The notes under the pieces: model-generated
Databases searched by the model: none
What the model was told of the DNA's origin: nothing
The model's input: only the letters and a program-made list of their open reading frames with translations
Assembly (NCBI RefSeq): GCF_009687845.1
Contig: NZ_BLAD01000037.1
Span: 62,001 to 126,000, forward strand
Length of the DNA: 64,000 nucleotides
Direction of reading: 5' to 3'
Source of the DNA: Acrocarpospora corrugata
GTDB lineage: Bacteria; Actinomycetota; Actinomycetes; Streptosporangiales; Streptosporangiaceae
Translations under genes and position numbers: made by a program
Shown here: piece after piece, positions 53,402 to 61,703 of the stretch
Layout: each line of letters begins with the position of its first letter
How positions within the stretch are numbered: the stretch's first letter is position 1

Positions 53402-53672
53402 CGGAATCGGTTTCGACTGTTCGGGCCAATGTGCTGGCGGCGGCTCGCTCGGTGCCGGCGGCAGTGAGGGAGACCAGCATCACGCGGCTGTGGTCGGGGG
53501 AGGCACGGCGCTGGACCAGGCCTTTGCTTTCGAGGTTTTTGACGATGCCGGTCATGGTCTGAGAGGTGACGAGGGCTTCGCGGGAGAGCTGGGTGCACGA
53601 CTTGGCGGAGCCGTCCGAGAGGTAGCGACGCTGACGAAAATGTTCGCGCAGGAAGGCCGCCGAGAGGAGGCG
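53376..53672 (-). pseudogene. MarR-family regulator, N-terminally truncated fragment
   Basis: Minus-strand reading gives SAAFLREHFRQRRYLSDGSAKSC ... LSREALVTSQTMTGIVKNLESKGLVQRRASPDHSRVMLVSLTAAGTERAAAST and a stop at 53376-53378. The TSQTMTGIVKNLESKGLVQR helix-turn-helix and the following wing are clearly MarR. The upstream end stops at a TGA near 53675 where the IS66 fragment begins, and the first half of the gene and its start are missing. It is probably a relic cut by the insertion. Confidence 0.7.
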
Positions 53673-54101
53673 TCAGCTTAGCGATAACCGCCGCAGTGTC
53701 CCATTTGACTTGACACATACCGGCCCGAGGGTCAGCAGCGCGCGGATCAGCTTCAGGCTGCCGCTCACCAGGTCCGCCGCCTGGCCGAGCACGCCCGCCA
53801 CCCAGCCGGTGGAGACACTCGCGCCGGTCACATCCGCGATCAGCCGTGCACATCGCTCAACCGGGATGTGCTGGAAGACCAGGAGGTAAACCGCCAGCGC
53901 GCGCAAGTTGGGCCCGCAGGAAGTCGGCGAGCCGGCCACCCGCGCGGGCATCGCCGCCCGGCTCGTCGTTCCGCACACGCACCGGCACCGATGCGCCCGA
54001 TGTTCGGTCACCGTCACGCTGACCAGGGGAATGTCCCACACCTGGCGGCGCTCGAACCCGGCACTGTCGGCCAGGCCCAACCCGGCCCCGCACCCATCAC
54101 A
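53673..54101 (-). mobile_element. IS66-family transposase fragment
   Basis: The minus-strand frame shows an internal piece of an IS66 transposase: CDGCGAG ... FERRQVWDIPLVSVTVTEHRAHRCRCVCG (zinc-binding part), then GPNLRALAVYLLVFQHIPVERCARLIADVTGASVSTGWVAGVLG. The catalytic DDE domain and the N-terminal part are absent. After about ALLTLGP the sequence is unrelated to the family. No inverted repeats or target duplication were found, so this is a remnant rather than an active element. Confidence 0.75.
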
Positions 54102-54198
54102 CGATACGACGGACGCCCGTCACCGGCCTGCACCCGAAGATCATCCCACGGCCAGCGAACCGCTCACGCCTTACGCAATCTTGGACCCTGATGAATGC

Positions 54199-54371
54199 TT
54201 ACAGGTTGGGGGTGTTGTCGTAGTGGAGCCAGATCTTGCCCTGCAGGTTCTGGTGCTCGCCGATTTGCAGGGTGCCACCGCTCGCCTGCGCCGGAGCGGC
54301 GGTCAGGCCGGCAGCACGGTCATCGCGGCAAGGGCAAATCCGATCGCGGCGCGCCGCAGATTGCTCGACAT
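54199..54371 (-). pseudogene. Small secreted protein with a frameshift in the signal peptide
   Basis: The ATG at 54371 follows ACGGAGGAAG and encodes MSSNLRRAAIGFALAAMTVLPA before a TGA. In the next frame the protein continues without a break: GLTAAPAQA (cleavage region), then SGGTLQIGEHQNLQGKIWLHYDNTPNL and a stop at 54199. Joining the frames gives an exported protein of about 57 residues, with about 27 residues mature. A one-base change near 54307 explains it. The family is unknown to me. Confidence 0.6.
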
Positions 54372-54480
54372 GGTCTTCCTCCGTATGAGATCGCTCCGGG
54401 CGTGCCGCCCAGGCATCTCTACGGCGTGACATCGCGTTCCAGGCGAACTGGAACACCCAGGTACACCATGGAACAAGCGT

Positions 54481-54903
54481 TCAGGAGTTCTTCCAGAACT
54501 GGAACAAATAGTCTTCTGGGTAGTTGGGGTCTTCGGTTGGGCGGCGGTGGGCGAGGACGTTCCAGACGGTGTCGGCCTCGCCGAGGAGCAGGTGGGCGGC
54601 CTGGGTGCCGAACAAGGCGTCGCTGACGCAGATTTCGCCGAATTCGGAGAGTAGCTGGGTGGCGATGGGGTCGTCGTTCCAGTCGTCGGGGTCCACCGGG
54701 TCGGGAGGTTCGGTCCAGAGTTCCAGTTTTACTGTCGCGTACATGCCGGAGGTGAATCCGAGGATGAGGGCGCAGTTGTCCATCGTCTCGAGCCACGTGT
54801 CGCCGGGGAACTCGCTGACGTCGAAATAGGTGCCGACGTCGTGGATGAAGAACTGGCCGTAGTCCAGCGCGACGCTGTCCTCGGCGCTCTCTTGTAGCGG
54901 CAT
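54481..54903 (-). CDS. Hypothetical protein
   Basis: A 140-residue acidic, Trp-rich protein without membrane segments. ATG 54903 is chosen because GAGGAA lies 7 bases upstream. ALDYGQFFIHDVGTYFDVSEFPGDTW and TVKLELWTEPPDPVDPDDWNDD suggest an all-beta or alpha/beta fold such as those of immunity-type proteins, but no family is recognised. By eye its base composition is less GC-rich than its neighbours, and it lies beside the insertion-sequence relic, so it may be acquired. No partner gene is identified. Confidence 0.6.
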   Translation of the reverse strand: MPLQESAEDSVALDYGQFFIHDVGTYFDVSEFPGDTWLETMDNCALILGFTSGMYATVKLELWTEPPDPVDPDDWNDDPIATQLLSEFGEICVSDALFGTQAAHLLLGEADTVWNVLAHRRPTEDPNYPEDYLFQFWKNS

Positions 54904-55003
54904 GGCGTTCCTCGGGGTGAAGTCCGAAGGCCCACAGAACTGGACTTGGGGGACGATCGTGCCGCATTGCGTGATCAATTGCGTAACTTCGCGGGACATG
55001 GCG

Positions 55004-55037
55004 AGGGTGCAGGTCCCCCCCGAGGGACCTGCACCCT
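55004..55037 (-). terminator. 14-bp perfect stem hairpin after GH30
   Basis: AGGGTGCAGGTCCC (55004-55017) and GGGACCTGCACCCT (55024-55037) pair perfectly around a 6-base loop, 10 bases beyond the GH30 stop codon. No T-tract is present on the minus strand. Confidence 0.7.
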
Positions 55038-55047
55038 GGTTCGTGGG

Positions 55048-56931
55048 TCAGGAGAGGTTCCACTGCTGGTTGGCGGCGCCGGTGCAGGTCCAGATCTGCA
55101 GGCGGGCGCCGTCGGCGCTGGAGTTGCCGGTGACGTCGAGGCACTTGCCGGAGGCGGGGTTGGTCAGGTCGCGGCCCGCGGTGTAGGTCCACTGCTGGTT
55201 CGCCGCGCCGGTGCAGGTCCAGAGCTGGGCCTGGGTGCCGTTGGCGGTGCCGTGGGCGGTCAGGTCGAGGCACTTGCCGAGGGCGCGCAGGGTGCCGTCG
55301 CCGGGGCGGGTCCACTGCTGGGCGGCGGTGCCGTTGCAGGTGTAGAGCTGCACGGCCGCGCCGTCGGCGCTGCTGGCGCCCGCGATGTCGACGCACTTGC
55401 CGGCCAGGCCGGTGATGGGGGTGCCGCCTCCGCCGGGGTTGCCGGAGCCGGGCGTGCCGGACCAGGTGAAGGTCGCGGTGGTACGGCCGGGCAAGCTGTA
55501 GACGAAGGACTGGTTGCCCCAGTTCACTCGTACCGACTGGGCTGAGGTGCCGCCGTTGTGGGCGATCAGCGCCTTGGAGCCGTCGGGGTTGCGCCAGGCG
55601 AGGTTCTGGACGGTGCCGTTGGCGGTGGAGTCGATCCGGAACGCGCCGGGTTTGACGAACTTGGAGAGGTGGCCGGTGGTGTAGTACTCGATCGTGTAGT
55701 CGATCTGGCCGGCCCGGGCGCCGCCCTCCTGGACGGTGATGAGGCCGGTGCAGGTGTCGCAGCCGCCGTTGTGCGGGCCGCGGGACTGGTTCAGGGCCAG
55801 GCTCCACTTGACCAGGCTGCCGCTCCAGTTGCGGGCGTAGTTGACGATGTCGTTCAGGTCCTCGTTGTGCTGGTTGCCGACCCAGGTCCCGCCGGAGTGC
55901 TCGGTGCTGAACTGTTTCACGGCGGGGAACTGGTTGTGGACCTGGGTGCCGACGGCGGGGTCGCCGAAGTAGCCGTGCCAGGCGATGCCGCCGAAGAGCG
56001 GGTCGTTGCGTACGGCGGCGTCGTTGAGCACGCCCGAGCCCATGCTGGCGTAGTCGCCGTAGTTCCAGTCGTGGATGAGCACCTTGGTGGTGATGCCGGC
56101 CGCCCGGAACGCGGGGTAGACGTGGTTCTTGGTGAACTCGGCCAGGCCGGAGGAGTTCCAGCTCATGCCGGGGTAGTTCATCGCGGTGGGGTTGCCCGAC
56201 TGGCAGCAGTTGGGCTCGTTCTGCACGGAGATGTAGTTCACCGGCACCCCGGCGGCCTGGTAGCTCTGGATGTACTTGACCAGGTACTGGGCGTACATGG
56301 GGTAGTACTCGAACTTGAGCCAGCCCATCTGGTCCATCCGGCCGTTGTCCTTCATCCAACCCGGAGCGCTCCACGGCACGCCCTTGACCCGGAGCGCCGG
56401 GTTGAGCGACCTGGCCTGCGCGGTCAGCAGCCGGACGTTCGTGTCGTACCCGTTGGCGCCGAAGTCGTTGAGGTTGCAGCAGGTGTCGTCGAGGGACACG
56501 TTGCCGGGCCTGGACAGGTCGGACGCGCCGATCGGGTTGCGGACGAAGGACAGCCCGATGCCGTCGGTGGGGGAGAACAGCTTGCGCATCGCATCGTCGC
56601 GGGTGGCGGCGCTCACCGGGCCGCCGCGCAGCAGGTAGGCGGTGGTGTCGGTGATCGACGCGCCGGCGCCCTCGAACTGCTGGTAGGTGGTGGCCTCGTT
56701 GACGGTGATGGTGTGGTTCGCGCTGCCGCCCGCGGGGCCGAAGGCGATGGCGGTCTGCTGCTGCAGGCCGCGGGTGACGGTCCGGCCGCCGGAGTCGGAG
56801 GTGGTGGTGAGCCAGATGTTCACCTGCTCATTGGCGGCGAAGGCGGGCGAGGCGGTCACAGGCCCGGCGACCCAGACGGCGCAGGCGAGGGCGACGCCGA
56901 GCGTGACGGCCCTGCGAGAGGGACGGGACAC
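55048..56931 (-). CDS. Secreted GH30 glycosidase with ricin-type (CBM13) domain
   Basis: About 627 residues. The GTG at 56931 has AAAGGA about 8 bases upstream and begins SRPSRRAVTLGVALACAVWVAGPVTASPAFA, a clear signal peptide. The GH30 domain (about 45-490) has FEGAGASITDTTAYLL at the start, the acid/base glutamate in YISVQNEPNCC and the nucleophile in FSTEHSGGTW. A Gly/Pro linker leads to a beta-trefoil with three QxW repeats (AAQQW, ANQQW, ANQQW). Family members cleave beta-1,6-glucan, glucosylceramide or xylan. The adjacent LacI regulator supports sugar-controlled expression. Confidence 0.92.
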   Translation of the reverse strand: MSRPSRRAVTLGVALACAVWVAGPVTASPAFAANEQVNIWLTTTSDSGGRTVTRGLQQQTAIAFGPAGGSANHTITVNEATTYQQFEGAGASITDTTAYLLRGGPVSAATRDDAMRKLFSPTDGIGLSFVRNPIGASDLSRPGNVSLDDTCCNLNDFGANGYDTNVRLLTAQARSLNPALRVKGVPWSAPGWMKDNGRMDQMGWLKFEYYPMYAQYLVKYIQSYQAAGVPVNYISVQNEPNCCQSGNPTAMNYPGMSWNSSGLAEFTKNHVYPAFRAAGITTKVLIHDWNYGDYASMGSGVLNDAAVRNDPLFGGIAWHGYFGDPAVGTQVHNQFPAVKQFSTEHSGGTWVGNQHNEDLNDIVNYARNWSGSLVKWSLALNQSRGPHNGGCDTCTGLITVQEGGARAGQIDYTIEYYTTGHLSKFVKPGAFRIDSTANGTVQNLAWRNPDGSKALIAHNGGTSAQSVRVNWGNQSFVYSLPGRTTATFTWSGTPGSGNPGGGGTPITGLAGKCVDIAGASSADGAAVQLYTCNGTAAQQWTRPGDGTLRALGKCLDLTAHGTANGTQAQLWTCTGAANQQWTYTAGRDLTNPASGKCLDVTGNSSADGARLQIWTCTGAANQQWNLS

Positions 56932-56987
56932 AGGAGGAATCCTTTCGCGACAGGCTCCGACAGGCCGGGAACTGTCGGCGTAACAAA

Positions 56988-57116
56988 TGAAACAAGGCTT
57001 GAAACATGTCTTGTTGGAGAAGGACAACATGTGTGGAACGTGGTGTCAAGGCCCGCAAATGTCGCATTCAACCGGCCCGCGGAAGCCGCGGCGCCGGGTG
57101 AAACAAAATGAAACAA
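56988..57116. promoter_or_regulatory. TGAAACAA octamer repeats in the GH30 promoter region
   Basis: TGAAACAA occurs at 56988-56995, 57099-57106 and 57109-57116, with the variant TTGAAACAT at 56999-57007. The last two are exactly 10 bases apart, one helical turn. Between the clusters a TTGACA (minus strand, 57044-57049) could be a -35 box. The region separates the LacI stop from the GH30 start by 185 bases and is a good candidate for the LacI-type operator. Confidence 0.55.
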
Positions 57117-58136
57117 CTAGGCGGCGGGGCCGGTGGAGCCGCGGATGATGAGCTCGGTTCCCAGCGAGACGTGCAGGGCTTCCAGGGTGTGCCGGTCCAG
57201 CAGCCGCATCAGCAGCGTGACCGCCATCCGGCCCATCTCCTGGAGCGGCTGCCGCACGGTGGTCAGCATCGGGCGGCTGGCGCGGCTCACGTCGATGTCG
57301 TCGAAACCCGCCACCGAGAGGTCGCCGGGGACGCTGAGGCCGCGCTCGGCCGCCGCCCACAGCGCGCCGACGGCCATCTTGTCGTTGAACCCGACCAGCG
57401 CGGTCGGCCGCTCGGGCAGGTCCAGCAGGTCGCAGGCGGCCCGGTAGCCGTTCTCGGTGTTCGGCTCCACCACGCTGCGGAGCAGCCCGCTGGCCGGGAG
57501 GACCCCCGCGTCGGCCAGCGAGGCGGCGTATCCGGCCAGCCGGGCGTCGCTGGCCAGCCAGTCCCGGGGGCCGCCGATGACGCCGACCCGGCGATGCCCG
57601 AGCTCCACCAGGTGGGACATGAGCTTGCGCGCCCCGGCGAAGTGGGCGGCGGAGACGGCGACGATGTCCTTGGGCGGGGAGGTGCGCGGGTCGATCACCA
57701 CGAACGGGAACTGGCGGTCGCGGAGCCGGACGAGTTCTTCGGTGGGCTCCGGCGGCAGGATGAGGATCGCGCCCGCGATGTCGGGCCGGTCGCCGAGCGT
57801 CGGCAGCACGGCCGTGCGCTGCGCCGCCTCGCCCGCGCCGAGGATCACCTGGCGGCCGTGCAGCTCCACCGTCTCGGCGACCGAGGAGACGATCAGGCCG
57901 AAGTAGTCGGTCAGCAGATACGGGCAGCGGACGTAGATCCCGCCCGGGACGGCGCTGCGCCGCCGGGGCGCCTGGTCGCCGAGCCGGCCCACCGCGCGGA
58001 GCACGAGTTCCCGGGTGTGCGGGGCGACGTTGGCCTGCCCGTTGAGCACCCGGGAGACGGTCGCGATGGACAGGCCCGTCTCGGCCGCGACGTCCCGGAC
58101 CGTCGCCCGCGTCCCCGCCGATCTGGCCACCGCCAC
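57117..58136 (-). CDS. LacI-family transcriptional regulator
   Basis: A 339-residue repressor. The N-terminal helix-turn-helix is ATVRDVAAETGLSIATVSRVLNGQANVAPHTRELV (about 11-45). The sugar-binding domain contains DIAGAILILPPEPTEE, RRVGVIGGPRDWLASDARLAGY, LVGFNDKMAVGALWAAAERGLSVPGDLSVAGFDDIDVS and LTTVRQPLQEMGRMA. The GTG at 58136 is used. It lies just upstream of the GH30 gene on the same strand and probably senses the sugar that GH30 releases. It starts 7 bases after the hydrolase stop, so the hydrolase, lacI and GH30 may form one unit. Confidence 0.93.
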   Translation of the reverse strand: MAVARSAGTRATVRDVAAETGLSIATVSRVLNGQANVAPHTRELVLRAVGRLGDQAPRRRSAVPGGIYVRCPYLLTDYFGLIVSSVAETVELHGRQVILGAGEAAQRTAVLPTLGDRPDIAGAILILPPEPTEELVRLRDRQFPFVVIDPRTSPPKDIVAVSAAHFAGARKLMSHLVELGHRRVGVIGGPRDWLASDARLAGYAASLADAGVLPASGLLRSVVEPNTENGYRAACDLLDLPERPTALVGFNDKMAVGALWAAAERGLSVPGDLSVAGFDDIDVSRASRPMLTTVRQPLQEMGRMAVTLLMRLLDRHTLEALHVSLGTELIIRGSTGPAA

Positions 58137-58143
58137 AGCATAG

Positions 58144-58962
58144 TCACTGCCCCGCCGAGACCCTGATCAGGAACTCGGTCACGGCGGTACGGAACTCGGC
58201 CGGCTTCTCCATCCACGGCAGGTGCCCGGCGTCCGCCAGCACCACCCGGGAGACGTCGGGCAGCGCCTCCGCCAGCGAGTCCACCGCCCAGCGCGGCCGG
58301 ATGTCGCGCGCGCCGTCCACGATGAGGGCGGGCACCGCGCAGGCCCGGCACCGCTCGCCCAGTTCGGCGGTGCCCCAGGTGCGCCGGTCCTCGGCGTTGA
58401 GCGCGCTGTTGCAGGCGAAGTTGACGCCGAACCACGGCTTGGCCATCCGTCGCGCGTACGCCATCCCGTTGCCGGCGAATTCCACCGACCACTGCAGGAC
58501 GCACAGTTCCCGTTCCTCGGCCGCGGAGCGCGCCCGCCCCTCCAGCTCCGACCACCTGGCCATCCGCCCGCCCATCCGGGCCCGGAAATTCCGCCGGTAC
58601 GGCTCACGCCAGGTGGCCGCGGGATCGATTCCGGTCCCCGACACGTACACCAGCCCGCTGACCCGCTCGGGATGGTCGAGGGTGTACCGCAGCGCGAGCT
58701 GCGCCCCCCACGAGTGCCCGAGCAGCACCATCCGCTCCAGCCCGAAATGCCGCCGCACCGATTCGAGGTCGGCGAGCGTGCGCTCCCACGTGTACGGCCC
58801 TTCCCGCACCGAACGCCCGCAGCCGCGCTGATCCCAGCGGTGCAGGGCGGCCGAGTCCCGCAGCAGCTCGGCCAGGTCGCCGAACATGTCCCACAGGCCG
58901 GGACCACCGTGACAGAGGACCACGGGAACCCCCGCACCGATCCGTGTCGCCCAAAGCCGCAT
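58144..58962 (-). CDS. Alpha/beta hydrolase (proline iminopeptidase-like)
   Basis: A 272-residue hydrolase. VLCHGGPGLWD provides the oxyanion hole of the proline iminopeptidase group, the nucleophile elbow is GHSWGAQL, the acid is probably in IVDGARDIR, and the histidine in ADAGHLPWMEKP. RWDQRGCGRS is also typical. It may release N-terminal proline or hydrolyse small esters or amides. The ATG at 58962 fits, although an upstream in-frame start cannot be excluded. Confidence 0.88.
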   Translation of the reverse strand: MRLWATRIGAGVPVVLCHGGPGLWDMFGDLAELLRDSAALHRWDQRGCGRSVREGPYTWERTLADLESVRRHFGLERMVLLGHSWGAQLALRYTLDHPERVSGLVYVSGTGIDPAATWREPYRRNFRARMGGRMARWSELEGRARSAAEERELCVLQWSVEFAGNGMAYARRMAKPWFGVNFACNSALNAEDRRTWGTAELGERCRACAVPALIVDGARDIRPRWAVDSLAEALPDVSRVVLADAGHLPWMEKPAEFRTAVTEFLIRVSAGQ

Positions 58963-59068
58963 GCCGTCCGCCGTTCCAACGCGTCAGGGGCCGCTGAGTC
59001 CGGTCCTGAAGAATGTCCCCCAATTCCATGGCAAGTTCCCGCCAAGTGGCTGAGCGTACAACTGAGCC

Positions 59069-59962
59069 ATGGAAATCAGGCACCCCAAACCCGCGGACGC
59101 GGACGCGATCTACGAACTGGTGGCCGAGCACGACACGCGCGTGCTGGGGCGGCCGGACCTGACCCCGGCGGACGTGCGGGACCAGCTCGCCGAGCCCGAC
59201 TTCGACCCGGCCGCGGACGGCTGGCTCGCCTACGACGGCGACCGCCTGGTCGGCTGGGCGTCGGCCCGCCGCAGGGGCGGCAGCGACCGGGTGGACCTCG
59301 ACGTCAGAACCCGCACCGCCGAGGCCGGGACGGCGCTCTGGGAGCTGGCGCTGGCCCGGTTCACCGGCGTCACCGCCGACATCGGCGTCTACGCCGGGGA
59401 CACCGCCCAGCGGGAGGCGGTCAGGTCCCGCGGCTTCGAGCCCGCCACCAGCTTCCACCGGATGCGGATCGACCACGAGGGCGTGGCCTCGGACGCGTTC
59501 CTGCCCGGCGTGACCGTCGAGACCGGTTCCGGCGACGACGAGGAGCTGCTGCGCGCGGCCCACGCCGTCAAGGAGGAGGGCTTCGCCGCGCACTTCGGGA
59601 ACGTTCCGCAGACCTTCGAGGAGTGGGCCGACGCCCGGGAGTCCTCCAGCGCACATGACTGGGGCCAGGTGCTGGTCGCGAAGGTGCACGGAGTCCCGGC
59701 GGCGGTGCTGGTCGGCACGAACCAGTTCGTCCCCGACGAGAACTGCGGCTACGTGCTGACCCTCGCGGTCCGGCCCGCCTTCCGCGGCCGGGGCCTGGGC
59801 AAGCTGCTGCTCCGGCGCGCGTTCGCGGCCGACCGGCGGCGCGGCAGGACCGGCACGATCCTGCAGGTCGACTCCAACAACACCACCCCCGCCCTGGGCC
59901 TCTACCTGTCGGCCGGGATGCGGCGGGTCCTGTCCATCGACATCTGGCAGAAGCAGCTCTGA
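59069..59962 (+). CDS. GNAT N-acetyltransferase with two tandem domains
   Basis: A 297-residue protein. The first GNAT half (about 1-125, HPKPADADAIYELVAEHD) is degenerate. The second half (about 150-295) has the acetyl-CoA site LTLAVRPAFRGRGLGKLLLRRAF and the closing DSNNTTPALGLYLSAGMRR. Two-domain members include mycothiol acetyltransferase MshD, but the sequence does not settle that. ATG 59069 is used. It is divergent from the hydrolase gene. Confidence 0.85.
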   Translation: MEIRHPKPADADAIYELVAEHDTRVLGRPDLTPADVRDQLAEPDFDPAADGWLAYDGDRLVGWASARRRGGSDRVDLDVRTRTAEAGTALWELALARFTGVTADIGVYAGDTAQREAVRSRGFEPATSFHRMRIDHEGVASDAFLPGVTVETGSGDDEELLRAAHAVKEEGFAAHFGNVPQTFEEWADARESSSAHDWGQVLVAKVHGVPAAVLVGTNQFVPDENCGYVLTLAVRPAFRGRGLGKLLLRRAFAADRRRGRTGTILQVDSNNTTPALGLYLSAGMRRVLSIDIWQKQL

Positions 59963-59963
59963 G

Positions 59964-60815
59964 TCAGGTCGCCCGCTGGATCTCGGCCGGGGCGGCGACC
60001 GGGAACCGGGTGCGCTCGTCGTGGCGGGCCACCAGGAAGACGGCGAAGGCGACCAGCAGCAGCGGGAAGCCCTTGACCAGGAACGCGCCGGGCAGGGCCG
60101 GGGAGTCCCACCAGGCGTGCATGGCCATCCCCAGCAGCAGGCCGCCGAGCCCGACCAGGGCCCGGCGGCGCATCGGCCGGTCGGCCCGGCCCGCGAAGTA
60201 GCCGAGGCCGGCCCCGGCGACGGCGGTCATCGCCCAGTGGCTCCACCAGGCCGACAGGGCGACCCGGACGAACAGCGTGCTCAGGGTGTCGCCGACCTCC
60301 TGGATCCCGCCCGCGGCGATGATCGAGTTGAACACGTAGAGGAAGTCCTCGACGACCTGGAAGCCGAGGCCGATCAGCGCGCCGTACCCGAATCCGGCGA
60401 GCGGGCCGGTGATCAGCCAGGGGATCATCAGGGCGAGCAGCGCCACCCCGGCCACCTTGGCGAGCTCCTCGTCGATCGGGGCCACGATGGCGTCGCCCCA
60501 CTGGTCCACGAACTCCAGGCCCGCGACCTTGCCCACCAGGCCGAGGAACGCGGTGTTGGCCGCGAACGCCACCCCGAAGGCGCCGAAGCAGCCCCAGGCC
60601 ACCGCCATCAGCGCGTACCCCACCGGATTCGTACGGACCGGGCGGATGTGATGGAACAGCCAGAAGCCCACCAGCAGCACGGGGATGAGCACCACCAGGC
60701 CGATCAGCGCCCCGGAACTGAAGACGTTCGCCTGCGGCACGATGGTGATCAGCGTCGTGTACGCCCCGAGCGCGCACCCCGTCGCCCACACCCAGAACGC
60801 CGGACGCCCGATCAT
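59964..60815 (-). CDS. PrsW-family intramembrane metalloprotease
   Basis: A 283-residue protein with about eight membrane helices. The family glutamates are in APIDEELAKVAG (EExxK), the second motif in GLGFQVVEDFLYV, and histidines in WWSHWAMT and GMAMHAWWD. PrsW-type enzymes cut membrane substrates such as anti-sigma factors; no sigma factor is adjacent here. The ATG overlaps the stop of the upstream secreted-protein gene by four bases. Confidence 0.88.
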   Translation of the reverse strand: MIGRPAFWVWATGCALGAYTTLITIVPQANVFSSGALIGLVVLIPVLLVGFWLFHHIRPVRTNPVGYALMAVAWGCFGAFGVAFAANTAFLGLVGKVAGLEFVDQWGDAIVAPIDEELAKVAGVALLALMIPWLITGPLAGFGYGALIGLGFQVVEDFLYVFNSIIAAGGIQEVGDTLSTLFVRVALSAWWSHWAMTAVAGAGLGYFAGRADRPMRRRALVGLGGLLLGMAMHAWWDSPALPGAFLVKGFPLLLVAFAVFLVARHDERTRFPVAAPAEIQRAT

Positions 60816-61372
60816 GCCCCGGCCCCGTCGAACCTGATCGAGCTCAGCATCCCCGAGATGTCCGAGCCCATCACCTCCTCGGGCGGCCCGGTCACCACCA
60901 CGTCGGCCCCCAGCGAGGGCGCCGCGAACACCGCGACCGCGGCCGTGTGATCCTGCACGGTGATCGGCCCGGCCAGCCCCGGCACCCCCTGCGCGGTCTT
61001 GATCGGCATGGTCGCCCCCAGCCGCGGCACGACGCCGCCGGCCTGCTCGATCTCGCCCAGCCCGTGCCAGAGCTGCTCAGGCGTGGCCCCCTGCGCCAGG
61101 ATGACGCTCAGCTGGAACGAGGTCGAGCCGTTGTACAGCGCCACCGACTCCGACAGCGCGGTGGCGTCGGTGTTCAGCGCCCACCCGTCCGGGACCTGGA
61201 CCGACAGCGGCCGGCTGTGGTCGTCCGACAACGGCCCGACCTGCACCCGCGACCCGGCGGGCAGCGGCACGTCGGCCGCGGCGATCCCCCGGTTGGCCAT
61301 CGGAAGCCCGATGGCCAGCACGATCAGCACGGCGGCCACCGCCAGCGTTCCCGGCCATCCCTTCCGGTCCAT
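60812..61372 (-). CDS. Membrane-anchored or secreted hypothetical protein
   Basis: A 186-residue protein. Residues about 8-26 (GTLAVAAVLIVLAIGLPMA) form an N-terminal anchor or signal. The extracytoplasmic part has VPLPAGSRVQVGPL, LSVQVPDGWALNTDATALSESVALY and AVFAAPSLGADVVVTGP. I see no catalytic motif. Its stop overlaps the PrsW start (ATGA), so the product may be a substrate or partner of PrsW, which is an inference from coupling only. Confidence 0.75.
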   Translation of the reverse strand: MDRKGWPGTLAVAAVLIVLAIGLPMANRGIAAADVPLPAGSRVQVGPLSDDHSRPLSVQVPDGWALNTDATALSESVALYNGSTSFQLSVILAQGATPEQLWHGLGEIEQAGGVVPRLGATMPIKTAQGVPGLAGPITVQDHTAAVAVFAAPSLGADVVVTGPPEEVMGSDISGMLSSIRFDGAGA

Positions 61373-61437
61373 AAGCCCCCTCGATCCTTCGGGGGGATGA
61401 CCCAGTCATAGCCTGCCTGTTGCGGATCAAACGTGCG

Positions 61438-61626
61438 TCAAGTCTTTCGCCGGGCGGCCCACACCGCCAGCGCCACTCCGGCGATCACCACGATCGGGCC
61501 GATGATCGCCCAGGTGAGTTCGCCGCTCATCACACTGCCGCCGAGGACGCCGACGCCCTGCAGGGTCCAGACGGCCCCCATGAGCCCGAGGAGCGCGCCG
61601 AGACCGATCAAGAATGGTTTTGCCAT
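61438..61626 (-). CDS. Small two-helix membrane protein
   Basis: A 62-residue protein with helices FLIGLGALLGLMGAVWTLQGVGVL and LTWAIIGPIVVIAGVALAVWAA joined by a short loop and ending in RRKT. Small proteins of this plan are widespread in actinomycetes with no known role. It stands alone on the minus strand. Confidence 0.75.
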   Translation of the reverse strand: MAKPFLIGLGALLGLMGAVWTLQGVGVLGGSVMSGELTWAIIGPIVVIAGVALAVWAARRKT

Positions 61627-61703
61627 ACCCCCAGTATTAGCGGCTCAGAGGCGATCTTGGCCAGCGGCCGGGGCGGCCCGCCGGGCGCGATAACCTCCTG
61701 AGA

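Noticed and set aside
53673-54101. Active IS66 element
   Set aside because: Only an internal transposase piece is present; there is no catalytic domain, accessory genes, inverted repeats or target duplication.
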